A stretch of DNA of 64,000 nt. It comes from Flavobacterium ajazii (GTDB lineage Bacteria > Bacteroidota > Bacteroidia > Flavobacteriales > Flavobacteriaceae). Of this stretch, positions 1 to 9,175 are shown in pieces; the stretch's first letter is position 1; every line of letters starts with the position of its first letter. Below the pieces are notes generated by a model. The model was not told where the DNA came from, did no database searches, and saw only the letters and a list, made by a program, of their open reading frames with translations. The position numbers and the translations under genes were made by a program. The stretch is taken from positions 124,001-188,000 of the forward strand of contig NZ_JAAEHL010000004.1 in the NCBI RefSeq assembly GCF_010614725.1, in the 5' to 3' direction.

Positions 1-19
1 ATCCTTCAAAATCGTAATC

Positions 20-1282
20 ATGAAAATAGCTCTAAAAATTATTTTTGCTTTCGTTTTCCTTACCAGCTTTATGGTTGTAGCACAGCAAAAAGACAGTAGC
101 GAGGAATTTGATTTATTAAAAGCTCCTATTTCTCCAGCTTCAAATTTGTTAGGCTTTTCACAAAGTGATATTGACAAACCTACAGATGTCTCTGCTTTTA
201 TGACATCTATCCAAACTGCAACAAATTCATTCTCACAATTACCATCAAATTATGCAATTGATATTGCTCCGTTTTGGCTGTTCAAAAAAAATAATCTGGG
301 CGATATTACCACAAAAGGTCTTAGTAATTCTTATGGCGAAAAAGTTTTAAAACAAACTTTGGTGTTGTCTTTTGCGGTTAAAAATACAGACTCTGTTTCA
401 AATAACTTTAATCCCACTAGCACATATGCTGCTACTGGCTTTAGATTTTCAATCTACAGAGGTAAATATGACAGCACAACTGTAAATCAATTAAAAAAAA
501 TTGCCGTATTACAACAGGAAAAATTAGCGTTAATGAAAAAAAATCAATTTCAGGTATATGATAACCTTCCACAGGAAATTGATAGTTTAAAAAAGCAAAG
601 AAAAAATATCCTGAACGGATTTGACACTAATGATGAATCCCCAGACAATGTTTTACTTGGTGAATTATTATTAAAAAAAGCGAGTAAATTAGACTCCATT
701 ATCGCTTTAAAAATAGAAATCTTACTTGAAGGCAATAAAGACACAAAACAATTTGAAAAAATAGATGCCAAAATAAAACAACTGGCAAGCGAATTTCAGC
801 TCGCCAGAGTAAATTTTACATGGGATATTGCCGGCGGAATCAGTGCCGAATTCAGGAATAAAAATTTTAATAACTCCAAAGTTTACAACTCAGGAATATG
901 GACTACTTTTGGGTATACCTGGGAAAAATCAGGTTCTTTATTAGGGTTGATACGATATCTTTACAATCCAGATAAAGTTTTTGCATTAGACAATCAGGTT
1001 AACCAAATTGATAATCTTTCTACCCTTGATACAGGAATCAGATATATTATAGGAAAATCGCAATCTAAATTTAACTGCAGTATCGAAGCAATTTACCGGA
1101 GTGCATTGTCAAAAAACACTATCGATTCTTCCTGGAGGCTTATGGCAAATGCAGATTATGCGATATTAAAAAATCAGAAACTGACATTTTCCTTTGGACG
1201 TAATTACGATGGAACAACAACAAAAGATGGCAATTTAATAGCCGCTTTAGGACTTGTGGCAGGATTTGGCAATAAGCGATAA
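20..1282 (+). CDS. Secreted outer-membrane-like protein of unknown function
   Basis: I do not recognise this 420-residue protein as a named family. Residues 1-21 form a signal peptide (Lys-rich start, hydrophobic core, ends VVAQ). Residues about 155-265 are Lys/Glu/Leu-rich and probably coiled coil. The last ~150 residues alternate polar and aromatic residues in short beta-like strands (FTWDIAGG, TTFGYTWEK, LTFSFGRNYDG), as in outer membrane barrels of Bacteroidetes. The likely role is therefore an outer membrane protein with a periplasmic helical region; this is inference from composition. The ATG at 20 fits the signal peptide. A stem-loop terminator follows, so it ends its transcript; whatever precedes it lies outside the window. 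Confidence 0.7.
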   Translation: MKIALKIIFAFVFLTSFMVVAQQKDSSEEFDLLKAPISPASNLLGFSQSDIDKPTDVSAFMTSIQTATNSFSQLPSNYAIDIAPFWLFKKNNLGDITTKGLSNSYGEKVLKQTLVLSFAVKNTDSVSNNFNPTSTYAATGFRFSIYRGKYDSTTVNQLKKIAVLQQEKLALMKKNQFQVYDNLPQEIDSLKKQRKNILNGFDTNDESPDNVLLGELLLKKASKLDSIIALKIEILLEGNKDTKQFEKIDAKIKQLASEFQLARVNFTWDIAGGISAEFRNKNFNNSKVYNSGIWTTFGYTWEKSGSLLGLIRYLYNPDKVFALDNQVNQIDNLSTLDTGIRYIIGKSQSKFNCSIEAIYRSALSKNTIDSSWRLMANADYAILKNQKLTFSFGRNYDGTTTKDGNLIAALGLVAGFGNKR

Positions 1283-1308
1283 ATAAAAAAATTTCAAAAA
1301 ACAATCTG

Positions 1309-1345
1309 GAAAACCTTTTGAAAACAAAACTTCAAAAGGTTTTTT
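1309..1345 (+). terminator. Rho-independent terminator
   Basis: Inverted repeat AAAACCTTTTGA / TCAAAAGGTTTTTT with a short A-rich loop and a T run, directly downstream of the outer-membrane-like gene ending at 1282. Confidence 0.75.
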
Positions 1346-1430
1346 CAAGTAATAATAGAGATAAATTGCGAATTACTTATAGTTACTAAAAAAAATGAGG
1401 CCTTAAAACGCAACTAACAGCTGATTTTTA

Positions 1431-1438
1431 TAGATTTG
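1431..1438 (+). promoter_or_regulatory. Bacteroidetes -7 promoter box (TAGATTTG)
   Basis: TAGATTTG fits the TAnnTTTG -7 consensus of the Bacteroidetes housekeeping sigma factor. It lies 59 bases before the ATG at 1498. No clear TTTG -33 box was seen at the expected distance. Confidence 0.5.
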
Positions 1439-1497
1439 CAAAGCCCCTGAAATACCATAAAAAAACACTAGGGTAACAATTCCAAAACATAATTATA

Positions 1498-2133
1498 ATG
1501 CGATCTATTATTTTAACATTTTTACTTTTAATCTCCGTCTGTTCTAATTCTTTCGCTCAGTTGAGTTCAGACAAAATATTCGAAAGTTTTAAACAGGGAG
1601 AACGCACAAACTGTTCTTCAATTGCTTTCATTAAGGCTGCTTTGAATATTTATGGATTAGACAATCTTTTTATAACTGAAAAAACAAACGATAGCCTCTA
1701 TAAGATAACATTAAAAAACAATGCTTCTTTCAGTCTTACACAAGATGAATTAAATAAAGCCAAATTTTCTGCTGGTTTTGTTTTTATTAAAACTAACGAG
1801 GAAAGCGAAAAAATAAAAGATTACGCAGTTTTAGCATACGCTGTGATGGCAAAATACAAACAAATCATTGATAAGCACGATACTTTTATGAAAGCGTTAG
1901 ATGATTTAGAAGATGGTGAAGTATATACTCCAACAATTTATAAATATTTGGGGTTCGAGAAAGGGAAACAAATTCTAACACTAAAACGATCATCAGGAAG
2001 CGAATTTTGTGGCGTTGTAGCATGGTCAAAAGTACACGCTGTCTTTGTATGTGAAGATTTTATGGACTATTATGGCAATAAAAAGAGTATTTGGCAAAAA
2101 TACCCCGGTCGTTTTAGAGTGATCAAATCATAA
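1498..2133 (+). CDS. Secreted hypothetical protein, 211 aa
   Basis: No family recognised. The first 21 residues are a classical signal peptide ending SNSFAQ, so the mature protein of about 190 residues is periplasmic, surface or secreted. It has no lipobox, no T9SS tail and no further membrane segment. Mature residues are mixed alpha/beta with Cys at about positions 39 and 164 and several Tyr/Lys-rich stretches. It is a single transcription unit: its own -7 box at 1431 and a strong terminator at 2201. Sure that it is a gene; function unknown. Confidence 0.7.
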   Translation: MRSIILTFLLLISVCSNSFAQLSSDKIFESFKQGERTNCSSIAFIKAALNIYGLDNLFITEKTNDSLYKITLKNNASFSLTQDELNKAKFSAGFVFIKTNEESEKIKDYAVLAYAVMAKYKQIIDKHDTFMKALDDLEDGEVYTPTIYKYLGFEKGKQILTLKRSSGSEFCGVVAWSKVHAVFVCEDFMDYYGNKKSIWQKYPGRFRVIKS

Positions 2134-2200
2134 ACTTTTTTATAAATAATAACAAATACGCCCGTTCATTTTTAATAAATTTTAGAAACTTTTAATATAA

Positions 2201-2237
2201 GTACCACTCCAAAATCAAATTTGGGGTGGTATTTTTG
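2201..2237 (+). terminator. Rho-independent terminator
   Basis: Perfect 12-bp stem TACCACTCCAAA / TTTGGGGTGGTA (one G-T pair) followed by TTTTTG, 70 bases after the stop codon at 2133. Confidence 0.85.
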
Positions 2238-2279
2238 CTTTAAGTAAAGATTTAAAAAATTAAAGTCCCTAAATTCAAT

Positions 2280-3509
2280 ATGACACGAGAACATTACATT
2301 CCCTTCAACAAGGAATTCTTACTCGAACAACAGCTTTCTACTTTCTCTAAAGACCCAAAAAAGGTTGATGACTTTAAAAAACTATTCGATATTATCGAAC
2401 ATTACTATCATTACCAGGCTTTTAATCTAAATCAAAAACTGAAACAAAATTACGCTTTGTTCGATCCTGATTTAAGTGAGAAAGAACGTGAAGGTTTTAT
2501 TGGTAAAAGTGATTTTTCAGCTTTTAAAGAGTCATTACAAACCGTTTTAAAACTAGGAAATTATACCCGCATCGATCAGGAAACTTTAGATAAAGCCTTT
2601 ACCGAATCTGATTTAATTGGCTTAAATCTTTCTATTGATTTTAATGCTTTTAAAGATTATGAATTGTATGTTCGTGGTCACCACAAGGCCAAAGAAAAAA
2701 TTACAAAATATTTTTTCTGGAAAAAAGAAATAGAAATCGAATACTATGACCGCGTTATGATTTATCTGAATTATAGCGAAGCGGATTATCTTAAAGAAAA
2801 AAAGGTAAAATTAGGTAAACTACCTGTTGATCCGGGATCAATTGGCTTAAAAATCTTTAAACGAGTTCCCAAAAACGATCTTGAGACAATTTTTCCAAAT
2901 GCAATTCCAAAAATGTCTTTAAAAGACAAAATGCTGCTTTGGATTCCGGGTATTTTTGGTGGAATTTCTCTCTTAAGTGCCAAAGTAATTCCGGCCCTAA
3001 TCAACATGTACGAAGCTTATAAAACTGGTGAAGCTATTGACTTTTTAAACAGTAAAACTTCATTAAATCAGGGATTAATTGCTTTAGGCATTTTGGCAGC
3101 TTATTGTTTTCGCCAATACAACAATTTTGTAAACAAAAAGATCAGATATTCTAAAATGCTTTCGGATAGTTTATATTTTAAGAATTTGGGAAACAACAGT
3201 GGCGCATTTTATTCTCTACTGAATTCTTCTGAAGAAGAAGTTTTAAAAGAAACAATTCTTGCATATGCTTTTTTAAGCCGAAGTGAAAAAGCATTAACTT
3301 CTGAAGATCTGGACTTTCAAATCGAATCCTGGTTTAAAACTAAACTAAACACTGATTTAGATTTTGATGTTCACGATGCTTTATTAAAATTAAAAAATAT
3401 AGGTCTTAGTATTGAAACAAATGGAAAATGGGAAGTTATCTCTTTAGAGAAAGCCCTTATTCAAATTGATGAATTATGGGACAATATTTTTGAGTATAAT
3501 CAGAAATAA
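2280..3509 (+). CDS. DUF3754 (TMEM143-like) membrane protein
   Basis: 409 residues with the layout of the DUF3754/TMEM143 family: a long soluble N-terminal part beginning with EHYIPF, then two adjacent membrane segments at about residues 218-242 and 264-280, then a C-terminal domain of about 130 residues. TMEM143 is a mitochondrial protein in animals; no biochemical role is established for the bacterial members. No signal peptide precedes the N-terminal domain, so it should be cytoplasmic. The gene is monocistronic between terminators at 2201 and 3530. Family call from memory of the domain pattern; function unknown. Confidence 0.75.
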   Translation: MTREHYIPFNKEFLLEQQLSTFSKDPKKVDDFKKLFDIIEHYYHYQAFNLNQKLKQNYALFDPDLSEKEREGFIGKSDFSAFKESLQTVLKLGNYTRIDQETLDKAFTESDLIGLNLSIDFNAFKDYELYVRGHHKAKEKITKYFFWKKEIEIEYYDRVMIYLNYSEADYLKEKKVKLGKLPVDPGSIGLKIFKRVPKNDLETIFPNAIPKMSLKDKMLLWIPGIFGGISLLSAKVIPALINMYEAYKTGEAIDFLNSKTSLNQGLIALGILAAYCFRQYNNFVNKKIRYSKMLSDSLYFKNLGNNSGAFYSLLNSSEEEVLKETILAYAFLSRSEKALTSEDLDFQIESWFKTKLNTDLDFDVHDALLKLKNIGLSIETNGKWEVISLEKALIQIDELWDNIFEYNQK

Positions 3510-3529
3510 TTTTATTCCGACATTATTAG

Positions 3530-3567
3530 AAAGACACAAAAACTTAATTGGTTTGTGTCTTTTTTTC
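3530..3567 (+). terminator. Rho-independent terminator
   Basis: AAGACACAAA / TTTGTGTCTT stem followed by seven T residues, 20 bases after the DUF3754 stop. Confidence 0.85.
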
Positions 3568-4020
3568 GTTTCTATTGTCTTCAAATATTTAAGCATAAAA
3601 ATTAAAAAAATATTTTTCTCCTGGCTCATTTTTTAACTTTCACGGTGAATAATCACTCTTTTAATCAGCTAAAAAAATCAAAATCGCATAATTTTATCGA
3701 AGTTTGATTTTCTCTTAAATTCAAAAACCTCCTAAAGCCTCTAAAACGTTGGGGTTTATTCATTTTAAAGTAAAATCTTTCGATTAACAAAAAAGCAATG
3801 CATTTAACCTGATTATTTTGCAGTTTATCGATTTTATTTGTAATATTGACCTGTTAAAAAGAATAATAAAAATCAGCATCTTACTTAATTATACTTAAAC
3901 AATTTACCCGTTTCAGGTATTACGCAGAAAAATAACCATATTAATAGTTAAAATAGTTATTTTTCTTCAAATTAATTAACAAGTATTTATTCTTTTTGTT
4001 TTTTAAAACTAAAATTACAC
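3568..4020. other. Gene-poor AT-rich interval
   Basis: About 450 bases with no convincing reading frame on either strand. It contains a 9-bp perfect inverted repeat (3928-3936 and 3956-3964) about 60 bases before a very small frame at 4021. No tRNA or known RNA motif was recognised. It may hold the promoter and leader of the small frame, or an unannotated RNA. Confidence 0.4.
3928..3964. repeat. 9-bp inverted repeat AAAAATAAC / GTTATTTTT
   Basis: Perfect arms separated by 19 bases. Because the right arm ends in a T run it could act as a weak terminator on the plus strand, or as an operator for the small frame at 4021. Neither is demonstrated. Confidence 0.4.
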
Positions 4021-4107
4021 ATGATGACAAAAAAATTACTGCTTGGAATATGGATTACTATACTATTAGGTGCTGCACTTCTATTCTTTTTAATGAATGA
4101 ATTTTAA
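4021..4107 (+). CDS. Putative 28-residue single-pass membrane peptide
   Basis: ATG ATG start, 28 codons and TAA. The translation begins MMTKKLLLGIW and is almost entirely one hydrophobic helix (about residues 5-25) after two lysines, ending with NEF. It is followed within 5 bases by a stem-loop, and by a long gene-poor leader on the other side, which together look like a small transcription unit. There is no homologue I can name. Alternatives: chance frame, or the lysis/stress-type small membrane peptides common in bacteria. Low certainty. Confidence 0.4.
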   Translation: MMTKKLLLGIWITILLGAALLFFLMNEF

Positions 4108-4111
4108 ATAA

Positions 4112-4139
4112 AAAAGAGAACCTATTCAAGTCCTCTTTT
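4112..4139. terminator. Short bidirectional stem-loop
   Basis: AAAAGAG / CTCTTTT arms separated by 14 bases, between the small frame ending at 4107 and the convergent DUF4494 gene ending at 4170. The 7-bp stem is weak. Confidence 0.45.
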
Positions 4140-4169
4140 CTGTATATTTTTTATTAAAACCATTATCTT

Positions 4170-4715
4170 TTATTCATTTTCAGCTTCAATAAAATCTTCT
4201 GCTGTTTCTCCTGCTGAAACTATTTCTGGTTTAGAACTTTTTAAGGCATTAAATCGTTCCATTTTCTCCAGTTCATCTTCTTCCCCGCTGAAATACGGAA
4301 AAACATCCATAATCGGTGATTCTGAAATTGCCGGAATAGTATAATCACCCATAGTATTTTTCATTGCGGTAACAGTGTTATCGTAAGCTTCTTTTACATC
4401 ATTAGCCTGTACCAGTAAATACATATTTGTTTTGCGTTCTTTTCCGCTTTCTTCATCAAAAGCTATTAAGGATACCTTCGATTTAAACCAACGGTCAGCA
4501 TTTTCAAACGGGTGGATTTCGGCAAAATTTGCTACTTTTATATTCGTAATCTTAAACTCTTCACTCACATAAGCCCCCATTTCCTCATTTATTCTCTTCT
4601 CTGCCTCTGTATATGATATTGCATCTATCAAATAAGGCTCTGTTGTAACTTTTTGTGATCCAATATCATCGGTTTTTCTATATTTTACCTTGCATTCGTA
4701 CCAAATTGTGCTCAT
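4170..4715 (-). CDS. DUF4494 domain protein
   Basis: 181 residues matching the DUF4494 family of Bacteroidetes: N-terminal WYECKVKYRK, then TEAEKRI and a central FKSKVSLIAFDEESGKE stretch, with an acidic low-complexity tail (EDFIEAENE). Members are small cytoplasmic proteins with no signal peptide and no known function. The ATG at 4715 follows a spacer without a strong ribosome site, usual in this phylum. It stands alone, convergent with the small frame at 4021. Confidence 0.8.
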   Translation of the reverse strand: MSTIWYECKVKYRKTDDIGSQKVTTEPYLIDAISYTEAEKRINEEMGAYVSEEFKITNIKVANFAEIHPFENADRWFKSKVSLIAFDEESGKERKTNMYLLVQANDVKEAYDNTVTAMKNTMGDYTIPAISESPIMDVFPYFSGEEDELEKMERFNALKSSKPEIVSAGETAEDFIEAENE

Positions 4716-4852
4716 CTCTATTTTTATTTAAAAGGATGCCAAAGATAGATTTTAGCAGAAATAAAATCTATTATTCTCAAAATAGATATTCACAATTTTT
4801 GAATCATCCAAAATGACAATTGAAATTTATCCAAAGACTCATTTTTTTTTAA

Positions 4853-4860
4853 TAGATTTG
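4853..4860 (+). promoter_or_regulatory. Bacteroidetes -7 promoter box (TAGATTTG)
   Basis: TAGATTTG lies 23 bases before the ATG of the Mpo1-like gene at 4884, giving a predicted leader of under 20 bases. Confidence 0.5.
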
Positions 4861-4883
4861 ATAGAATCCTAAATACGAAAGAA

Positions 4884-5348
4884 ATGAAAACTTTAGAACA
4901 ATGGTTTGAAGAATACGCTGTTAGTCATCAAAACCCAAAGAACAAAGCAATACACTATGTATGTGTTCCGGCGATTTACTTTTCTATTGTGGGATTATTA
5001 ATGAGTATTCCATCTCATTTTATCACCTCCAAATTAGAGCTTAATGCTCCAATATTAGAAAATTGGGCAACAATAGTTTTGCTTTTTGTGCTCATTTTCT
5101 ATATCCGGTTATCAATTGCCATGGCTCTTAAAATTGCCATTTTTTCAGCAATTTGTCTGGTTGTAAGTTATTACATCGGACAGTTTTTTCCTTTATGGCT
5201 ATTTTCGATTGGCGTTTTTATAATTGCCTGGATCGGACAATTTTACGGACATAATATTGAGGGCAAAAAACCTTCTTTCTTAAAAGACATCCAGTTTTTA
5301 TTAATTGGTCCTGCCTGGGTTGCTGAAAATCTATTCTCCAGAAAATAG
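4884..5348 (+). CDS. Mpo1-like (DUF962) membrane protein
   Basis: 154 residues with the DUF962/Mpo1 pattern: a short N-terminal WFEEYAVSHQNPKNK segment, the conserved His in KAIHYVCVP, four hydrophobic segments (about residues 24-44, 60-80, 84-106, 108-126) and the conserved C-terminal GHNIEGKKP. Yeast Mpo1 is an ER Fe(II)-dependent 2-hydroxy fatty acid dioxygenase, and the histidines of these two motifs are needed there. A role in alpha-oxidation of hydroxylated fatty acids is therefore possible here but not shown. Located in the inner membrane. Monocistronic, convergent with the hydrolase at 5397. Confidence 0.8.
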   Translation: MKTLEQWFEEYAVSHQNPKNKAIHYVCVPAIYFSIVGLLMSIPSHFITSKLELNAPILENWATIVLLFVLIFYIRLSIAMALKIAIFSAICLVVSYYIGQFFPLWLFSIGVFIIAWIGQFYGHNIEGKKPSFLKDIQFLLIGPAWVAENLFSRK

Positions 5349-5396
5349 CCAAAGTATACTTTCCTCTAAATCTTATATACTACTAAAACTACATCG

Positions 5397-6236
5397 TCAA
5401 TATGTGTGTTTTACAAAGTTTATAATAGATTTTGAAGTAAGTTCAGGATACTGATGCTGTGGCGCATGACCTGTCCCTCCATAAACAATCATTTGGGCAT
5501 TGGTCATTTGATTGAAAACTGCATACCAGTTTTCTACAGCAAAACTCACATCGTGATCTCCACAAATAATTAAAATTGGTGTTTTTGTTTTTTTTATCTG
5601 CTCCCTAAAGTTCAGCACATCTTCTCTAAAGCCATCTCCGCCTTTAAAATAAATCTGAAAAGCCTCCATCGTTGATGGAATTTTTGAAACATCAATATGT
5701 TTATGAATCCGGTTATGAGAAGCTTTTGCTGCTTCAAGACTAAAAGCCGATTTTGGTTCAAAAAACAGAACAACTTCATCTTCAAAATCATTAATAGGCT
5801 TTAAGGCTGAGTCTAGAAAAACCTGCTCAAAAGGTACTTCATTTTTACCCGGCGGGTTTGTTCCTACCAATATCGAATGTGTCACTAAATTTGGATACAA
5901 CAAGGTAGCTGCCTGTGCTACCAATCCTCCATAAGACCACCCTAAAACAATGATTGTGTCCAGTTGTAAAGCACTGGCAAGATCTTTTACATCCTGAGCC
6001 ACGAGTGTAATCTCAGAAGACATATTACCGGTAGAAGAACCTATTCCCGAATAATCGAAAGTAATGACATTAAATTTTTTAGCCATCATTTTGATAAATA
6101 AAGGATCCCAGGTATCTAAAGTCCCTCTAAAACGGTTTATAAAAATTACAGCCCTGCCTTTTCCATAAGATCTATAAGCTATTTTTCTATCTCCTAAATC
6201 AGCAAAACTTGTTTTAGTTTCGTAAATTTTTTTCAT
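5397..6236 (-). CDS. Alpha/beta hydrolase
   Basis: 279 residues with the alpha/beta hydrolase fold. Nucleophile elbow GWSYGG puts the catalytic Ser at about 101, the acid is in CGDHDV (about 227-229) and the His in GGTGHAPQH (about 257). The usual HG oxyanion motif after the second strand reads NRFRGTLDTW instead. No signal peptide, so it is cytoplasmic. The family includes esterases, peroxidases and lactonases; substrate cannot be called. It stands alone: the upstream side at 6237 is an AT-rich spacer, and the next gene, on the same strand, ends with its own terminator. Confidence 0.8.
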   Translation of the reverse strand: MKKIYETKTSFADLGDRKIAYRSYGKGRAVIFINRFRGTLDTWDPLFIKMMAKKFNVITFDYSGIGSSTGNMSSEITLVAQDVKDLASALQLDTIIVLGWSYGGLVAQAATLLYPNLVTHSILVGTNPPGKNEVPFEQVFLDSALKPINDFEDEVVLFFEPKSAFSLEAAKASHNRIHKHIDVSKIPSTMEAFQIYFKGGDGFREDVLNFREQIKKTKTPILIICGDHDVSFAVENWYAVFNQMTNAQMIVYGGTGHAPQHQYPELTSKSIINFVKHTY

Positions 6237-6452
6237 AAAAATATAATTTAAAGATTAAACGTTTTTGGTCTTTAAAACCGTTTTGCTACAGCATATAAAA
6301 TTATTCTGATAAAATCTAAACCTCGTTAAATATAATAAATTAATTCATTACCAAAACATTAAGTTTCTGTTTTGCAAACAGTTATTTCAAACCAACCCAA
6401 AAACGAGAAATCATTCAATAAAACTATACCCTAATAAAATATGGTTTATTAT

Positions 6453-6486
6453 AAAAGCCTGTCTCAGTTACGAAACAGGCTCTTTT
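6453..6486 (-). terminator. Rho-independent terminator of the vWA gene
   Basis: AGCCTGT / AACAGGCT stem with a T run on the minus strand, 31 bases beyond the stop codon at 6517. Confidence 0.75.
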
Positions 6487-6516
6487 AATCACACAATCCA
6501 AGAAATATATTCTTAA

Positions 6517-8679
6517 TTAATTCTGTTTAATAATCTTTCCAAAAACTTCTCTTTTATCAACCAAAACTTTCAAATAATATACTGCATTAGGAAGAAAAGC
6601 TAAATCTAGTTTGTATTCTTTTGATTTATCGGTCTTGTATAAAATTAATTTCCCAGTCGTATCAAACAAATACAATTCTTCTGCCTCTTTATTTAAAGTT
6701 ACGGTTACAATATCTTTTGTTGGATTTGGATAATATTTAAAATCAATTGCATCTTTTTTCGTTAACTTTTCTTCTATTTCTGTGTTTTGAGAATATGAAC
6801 TTTCTTTTGAATCGCAGGTATTAACAGAACAATTTTGAATAATTACTCTCAAAATTAAATCGTTTAACATTTCAACTTTATAATTTTCTGCAGATGGTTC
6901 AATATGATCGTTTCCAATACCGCTGTGATTGGTTATGAAAAGATAAGTTCCGTTTGTTTCTAATGCAATAGCACGCATCAAATACTCTGTACTTTTATCG
7001 ATTCCACTTGCCGCAATTGGAATTATTCTTATTCCTTTTTCTGCTGCCTTTTTCGCCAGATTTTGCAGTTTTACTACATTCGCATCACTATAATGAGGCG
7101 GTGCATCTAATAAAAGAAATAAAAGTTTGCTTCGTGCATCATCATCCCAACTCATGTTCTCTATTGACGCCTCAAGAGCCTCAATTACAGCTTCGGGATA
7201 ATCCCCGCCTCCATTAGCATTTTGCTTTTTTATAAACGAAATGACATTTTTAATATTTGTTGTAAAATCAAAATTCTTAACCAAATACTCATCTCCGGCA
7301 TCTCTGTAAAAAACACTTCCCATAGACAAATCAGAACCTGGGAATTCTTTTTTTGTTCGTTCAATTACATCATATAATTCGGCTTGCAGATAACTTATTT
7401 CATCACCCATTGAGCCTGTAGCATCAATTACAAATGCAATGTTTATTTTATTCTGTTCAACACAATCCTGCTTATAAGTATAGGTATTTATTCCATCATG
7501 AAACTCTTTTGGTTTTGAAACTAAAACAAGTTTATCTACATCAATAATTTGAAGATTGTCCGAAGTTTTTTCGACTGATAAATCATTTGGCTGAAACCAT
7601 AATTCAGCACGTCCGGTATTATCAGTTCTTGCTGTCCAGACAATTTCTTTCTCATACTTTAAATAAACCGTTTTATTGATTACTGGAAAACCTTTATCGT
7701 TTTTGAGACTTACTGAATATCTATACACCGGATTTAATTTCCAATGGTTTTTCCACTGGTTCAATTCTGTTTCTGTTAATCCTTTCCAATAGCTGTAATA
7801 ACTAAAGTCATTAACTTCTCCTGCAGTTAACTGTCCTGCTTTAATTGAATTATTTTTTCCTGTTACAGCAATCTTTTTATCTGATATCGGAGCCGCCGCA
7901 ACTTCTTCAGCAATGCTACTTACAGATCTCTCGACCTTTAATCCTGCTACTCTATCTTTTCTGGATCCAACAGCGGTAGTAACAACTGATTCAAGCATCA
8001 CAACATCACTATATAATACTACATTCATTATTCTATTATCTACCTTTACTTCTACTGTTTTCATACCTATGTAACTGATTACTAAAACATCTCCTATTTT
8101 CGCATCGATACCATAGTAACCATCAAAATCAGTAGTTGCCGCAATCTTAGTTCCTTTAATAATAATAGTAGCACCTGGCAGTGGTCCGGATTCATCCGTA
8201 ATTTGACCAATTACTGTTTTTTTCAAAGGATTTCCACGTAAAGAATGATCGGCAGTAATAATTCGGGATACTTTTTCCTTTTTGGTTCTATATTTTCTGT
8301 CCGATTTTCTTTTTTCCTTTTCCCATCTTCTATCTTCTTCCTCTCTTATTTTTTCCTGCTTCTTTCTAATAGTTTCCGCATCATCAAAATAGACTTTCAG
8401 GTTTTTAACATTGTCTACTACTGCTATTTTAACTGATTCTCCGGGATAGATAAATTTCAACTCATCTTTTTTATTGCCTTTGATTGTGAAACTTCCATCA
8501 ACATTTGAAACTGTCACAAAATTATTTTGCTGATTTACTATTTCAACATCAGTCAAAGGTTTCTTGTTACCATCATAGATAATCCCGCTCACTATTTGAG
8601 CATTTACATTGAATGAAAATAAAATAAATAATACGGTTATTAATAAACCTGTTTTCGAAGGAGAGTATCTTTTTATCAT
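6517..8679 (-). CDS. Secreted vWA-domain protein with two regulatory-like domains and a T9SS sorting tail
   Basis: 720 residues. In order: signal peptide 1-27; a carboxypeptidase-regulatory-like beta-sandwich (about 29-95); a highly charged Lys/Glu/Arg linker (about 97-145); a second such domain with GQITDESGPLPGATI and ending in the ESVVTTAVG motif typical of the start of SusC-type TonB plugs; a spacer; a von Willebrand A domain with MIDAS motif DATGSMGDE, the GGGDYPEA loop and LLLDAPPH; and a C-terminal T9SS type A sorting domain (YYPNPTKD ... GKIIKQN). The tail predicts export through the T9SS with attachment or release at the surface. The vWA part suggests metal-dependent ligand binding. 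Monocistronic, with terminator at 6453. Confidence 0.85.
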   Translation of the reverse strand: MIKRYSPSKTGLLITVLFILFSFNVNAQIVSGIIYDGNKKPLTDVEIVNQQNNFVTVSNVDGSFTIKGNKKDELKFIYPGESVKIAVVDNVKNLKVYFDDAETIRKKQEKIREEEDRRWEKEKRKSDRKYRTKKEKVSRIITADHSLRGNPLKKTVIGQITDESGPLPGATIIIKGTKIAATTDFDGYYGIDAKIGDVLVISYIGMKTVEVKVDNRIMNVVLYSDVVMLESVVTTAVGSRKDRVAGLKVERSVSSIAEEVAAAPISDKKIAVTGKNNSIKAGQLTAGEVNDFSYYSYWKGLTETELNQWKNHWKLNPVYRYSVSLKNDKGFPVINKTVYLKYEKEIVWTARTDNTGRAELWFQPNDLSVEKTSDNLQIIDVDKLVLVSKPKEFHDGINTYTYKQDCVEQNKINIAFVIDATGSMGDEISYLQAELYDVIERTKKEFPGSDLSMGSVFYRDAGDEYLVKNFDFTTNIKNVISFIKKQNANGGGDYPEAVIEALEASIENMSWDDDARSKLLFLLLDAPPHYSDANVVKLQNLAKKAAEKGIRIIPIAASGIDKSTEYLMRAIALETNGTYLFITNHSGIGNDHIEPSAENYKVEMLNDLILRVIIQNCSVNTCDSKESSYSQNTEIEEKLTKKDAIDFKYYPNPTKDIVTVTLNKEAEELYLFDTTGKLILYKTDKSKEYKLDLAFLPNAVYYLKVLVDKREVFGKIIKQN

Positions 8680-8794
8680 AACTAAAAGGTGTTTATATAA
8701 ACTAAGATGATAACTTTGAGTAAATGGTTGGGAAGCTAAGCAGATTTATTGAAAAAAAATAAGTTCTAAGCCATAACGAAGATTTATTGAAAAC

Positions 8795-8832
8795 AAAAAA
8801 GCCTGCAAAATGTATATTTTGCAGGCTTTTTT
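8795..8832. terminator. Strong bidirectional terminator without an adjacent gene end
   Basis: Perfect 16-bp stem AAAAAAGCCTGCAAAA / TTTTGCAGGCTTTTTT with a 6-base loop. No gene ends here on either strand. The sequence closely resembles the terminator after tRNA-Arg at 9934, including the following TATAATGACC. Confidence 0.7.
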
Positions 8833-9175
8833 ATAATGACCGTAGTGGAACAGAATTCGAATCATTTATTAGAATCTAAATGAAGTCTAATTTTATGATT
8901 TGAAGTTGACTAAACTATTAATTAGTCTCACGTCCTCGCTAATCAAAAGCACCGAAATCAAACTCTAATTTATACGAAAAGTATTCAGTAAATTAAAAAC
9001 CTTTTGATAGCATATAAGTTTATTATTATATATTTGATAATAATAACCCCTTACGTTTACGAGACATACCTACTAAATATTGGTCGATATGTCTTATGTT
9101 GTCAGTAATATTCACTAGTTAGTGGCAAGCAAAAGCCAAGATCCCAGATAAAAAATTAATCAAAAAAAGTACAGA
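8833..9175. other. Gene-free interval with tRNA-tail-like remnant
   Basis: Contains TGACC at 8837 and TTCGAA at 8856, which on the minus strand recall a tRNA 3' end and T-loop (compare tRNA-Arg at 9983), but arms do not pair into a cloverleaf. Also holds a CACTA-GT-TAGTG palindrome (9113-9124) and AGACATA / TATGTCT arms (9063-9094) before the GNAT gene. No reading frame is convincing. Confidence 0.3.

Noticed and set aside
8837..8910. Complete tRNA gene after the terminator at 8795
   Set aside because: Only TGACC and TTCGAA fragments fit; no acceptor, D or anticodon stem pairs.
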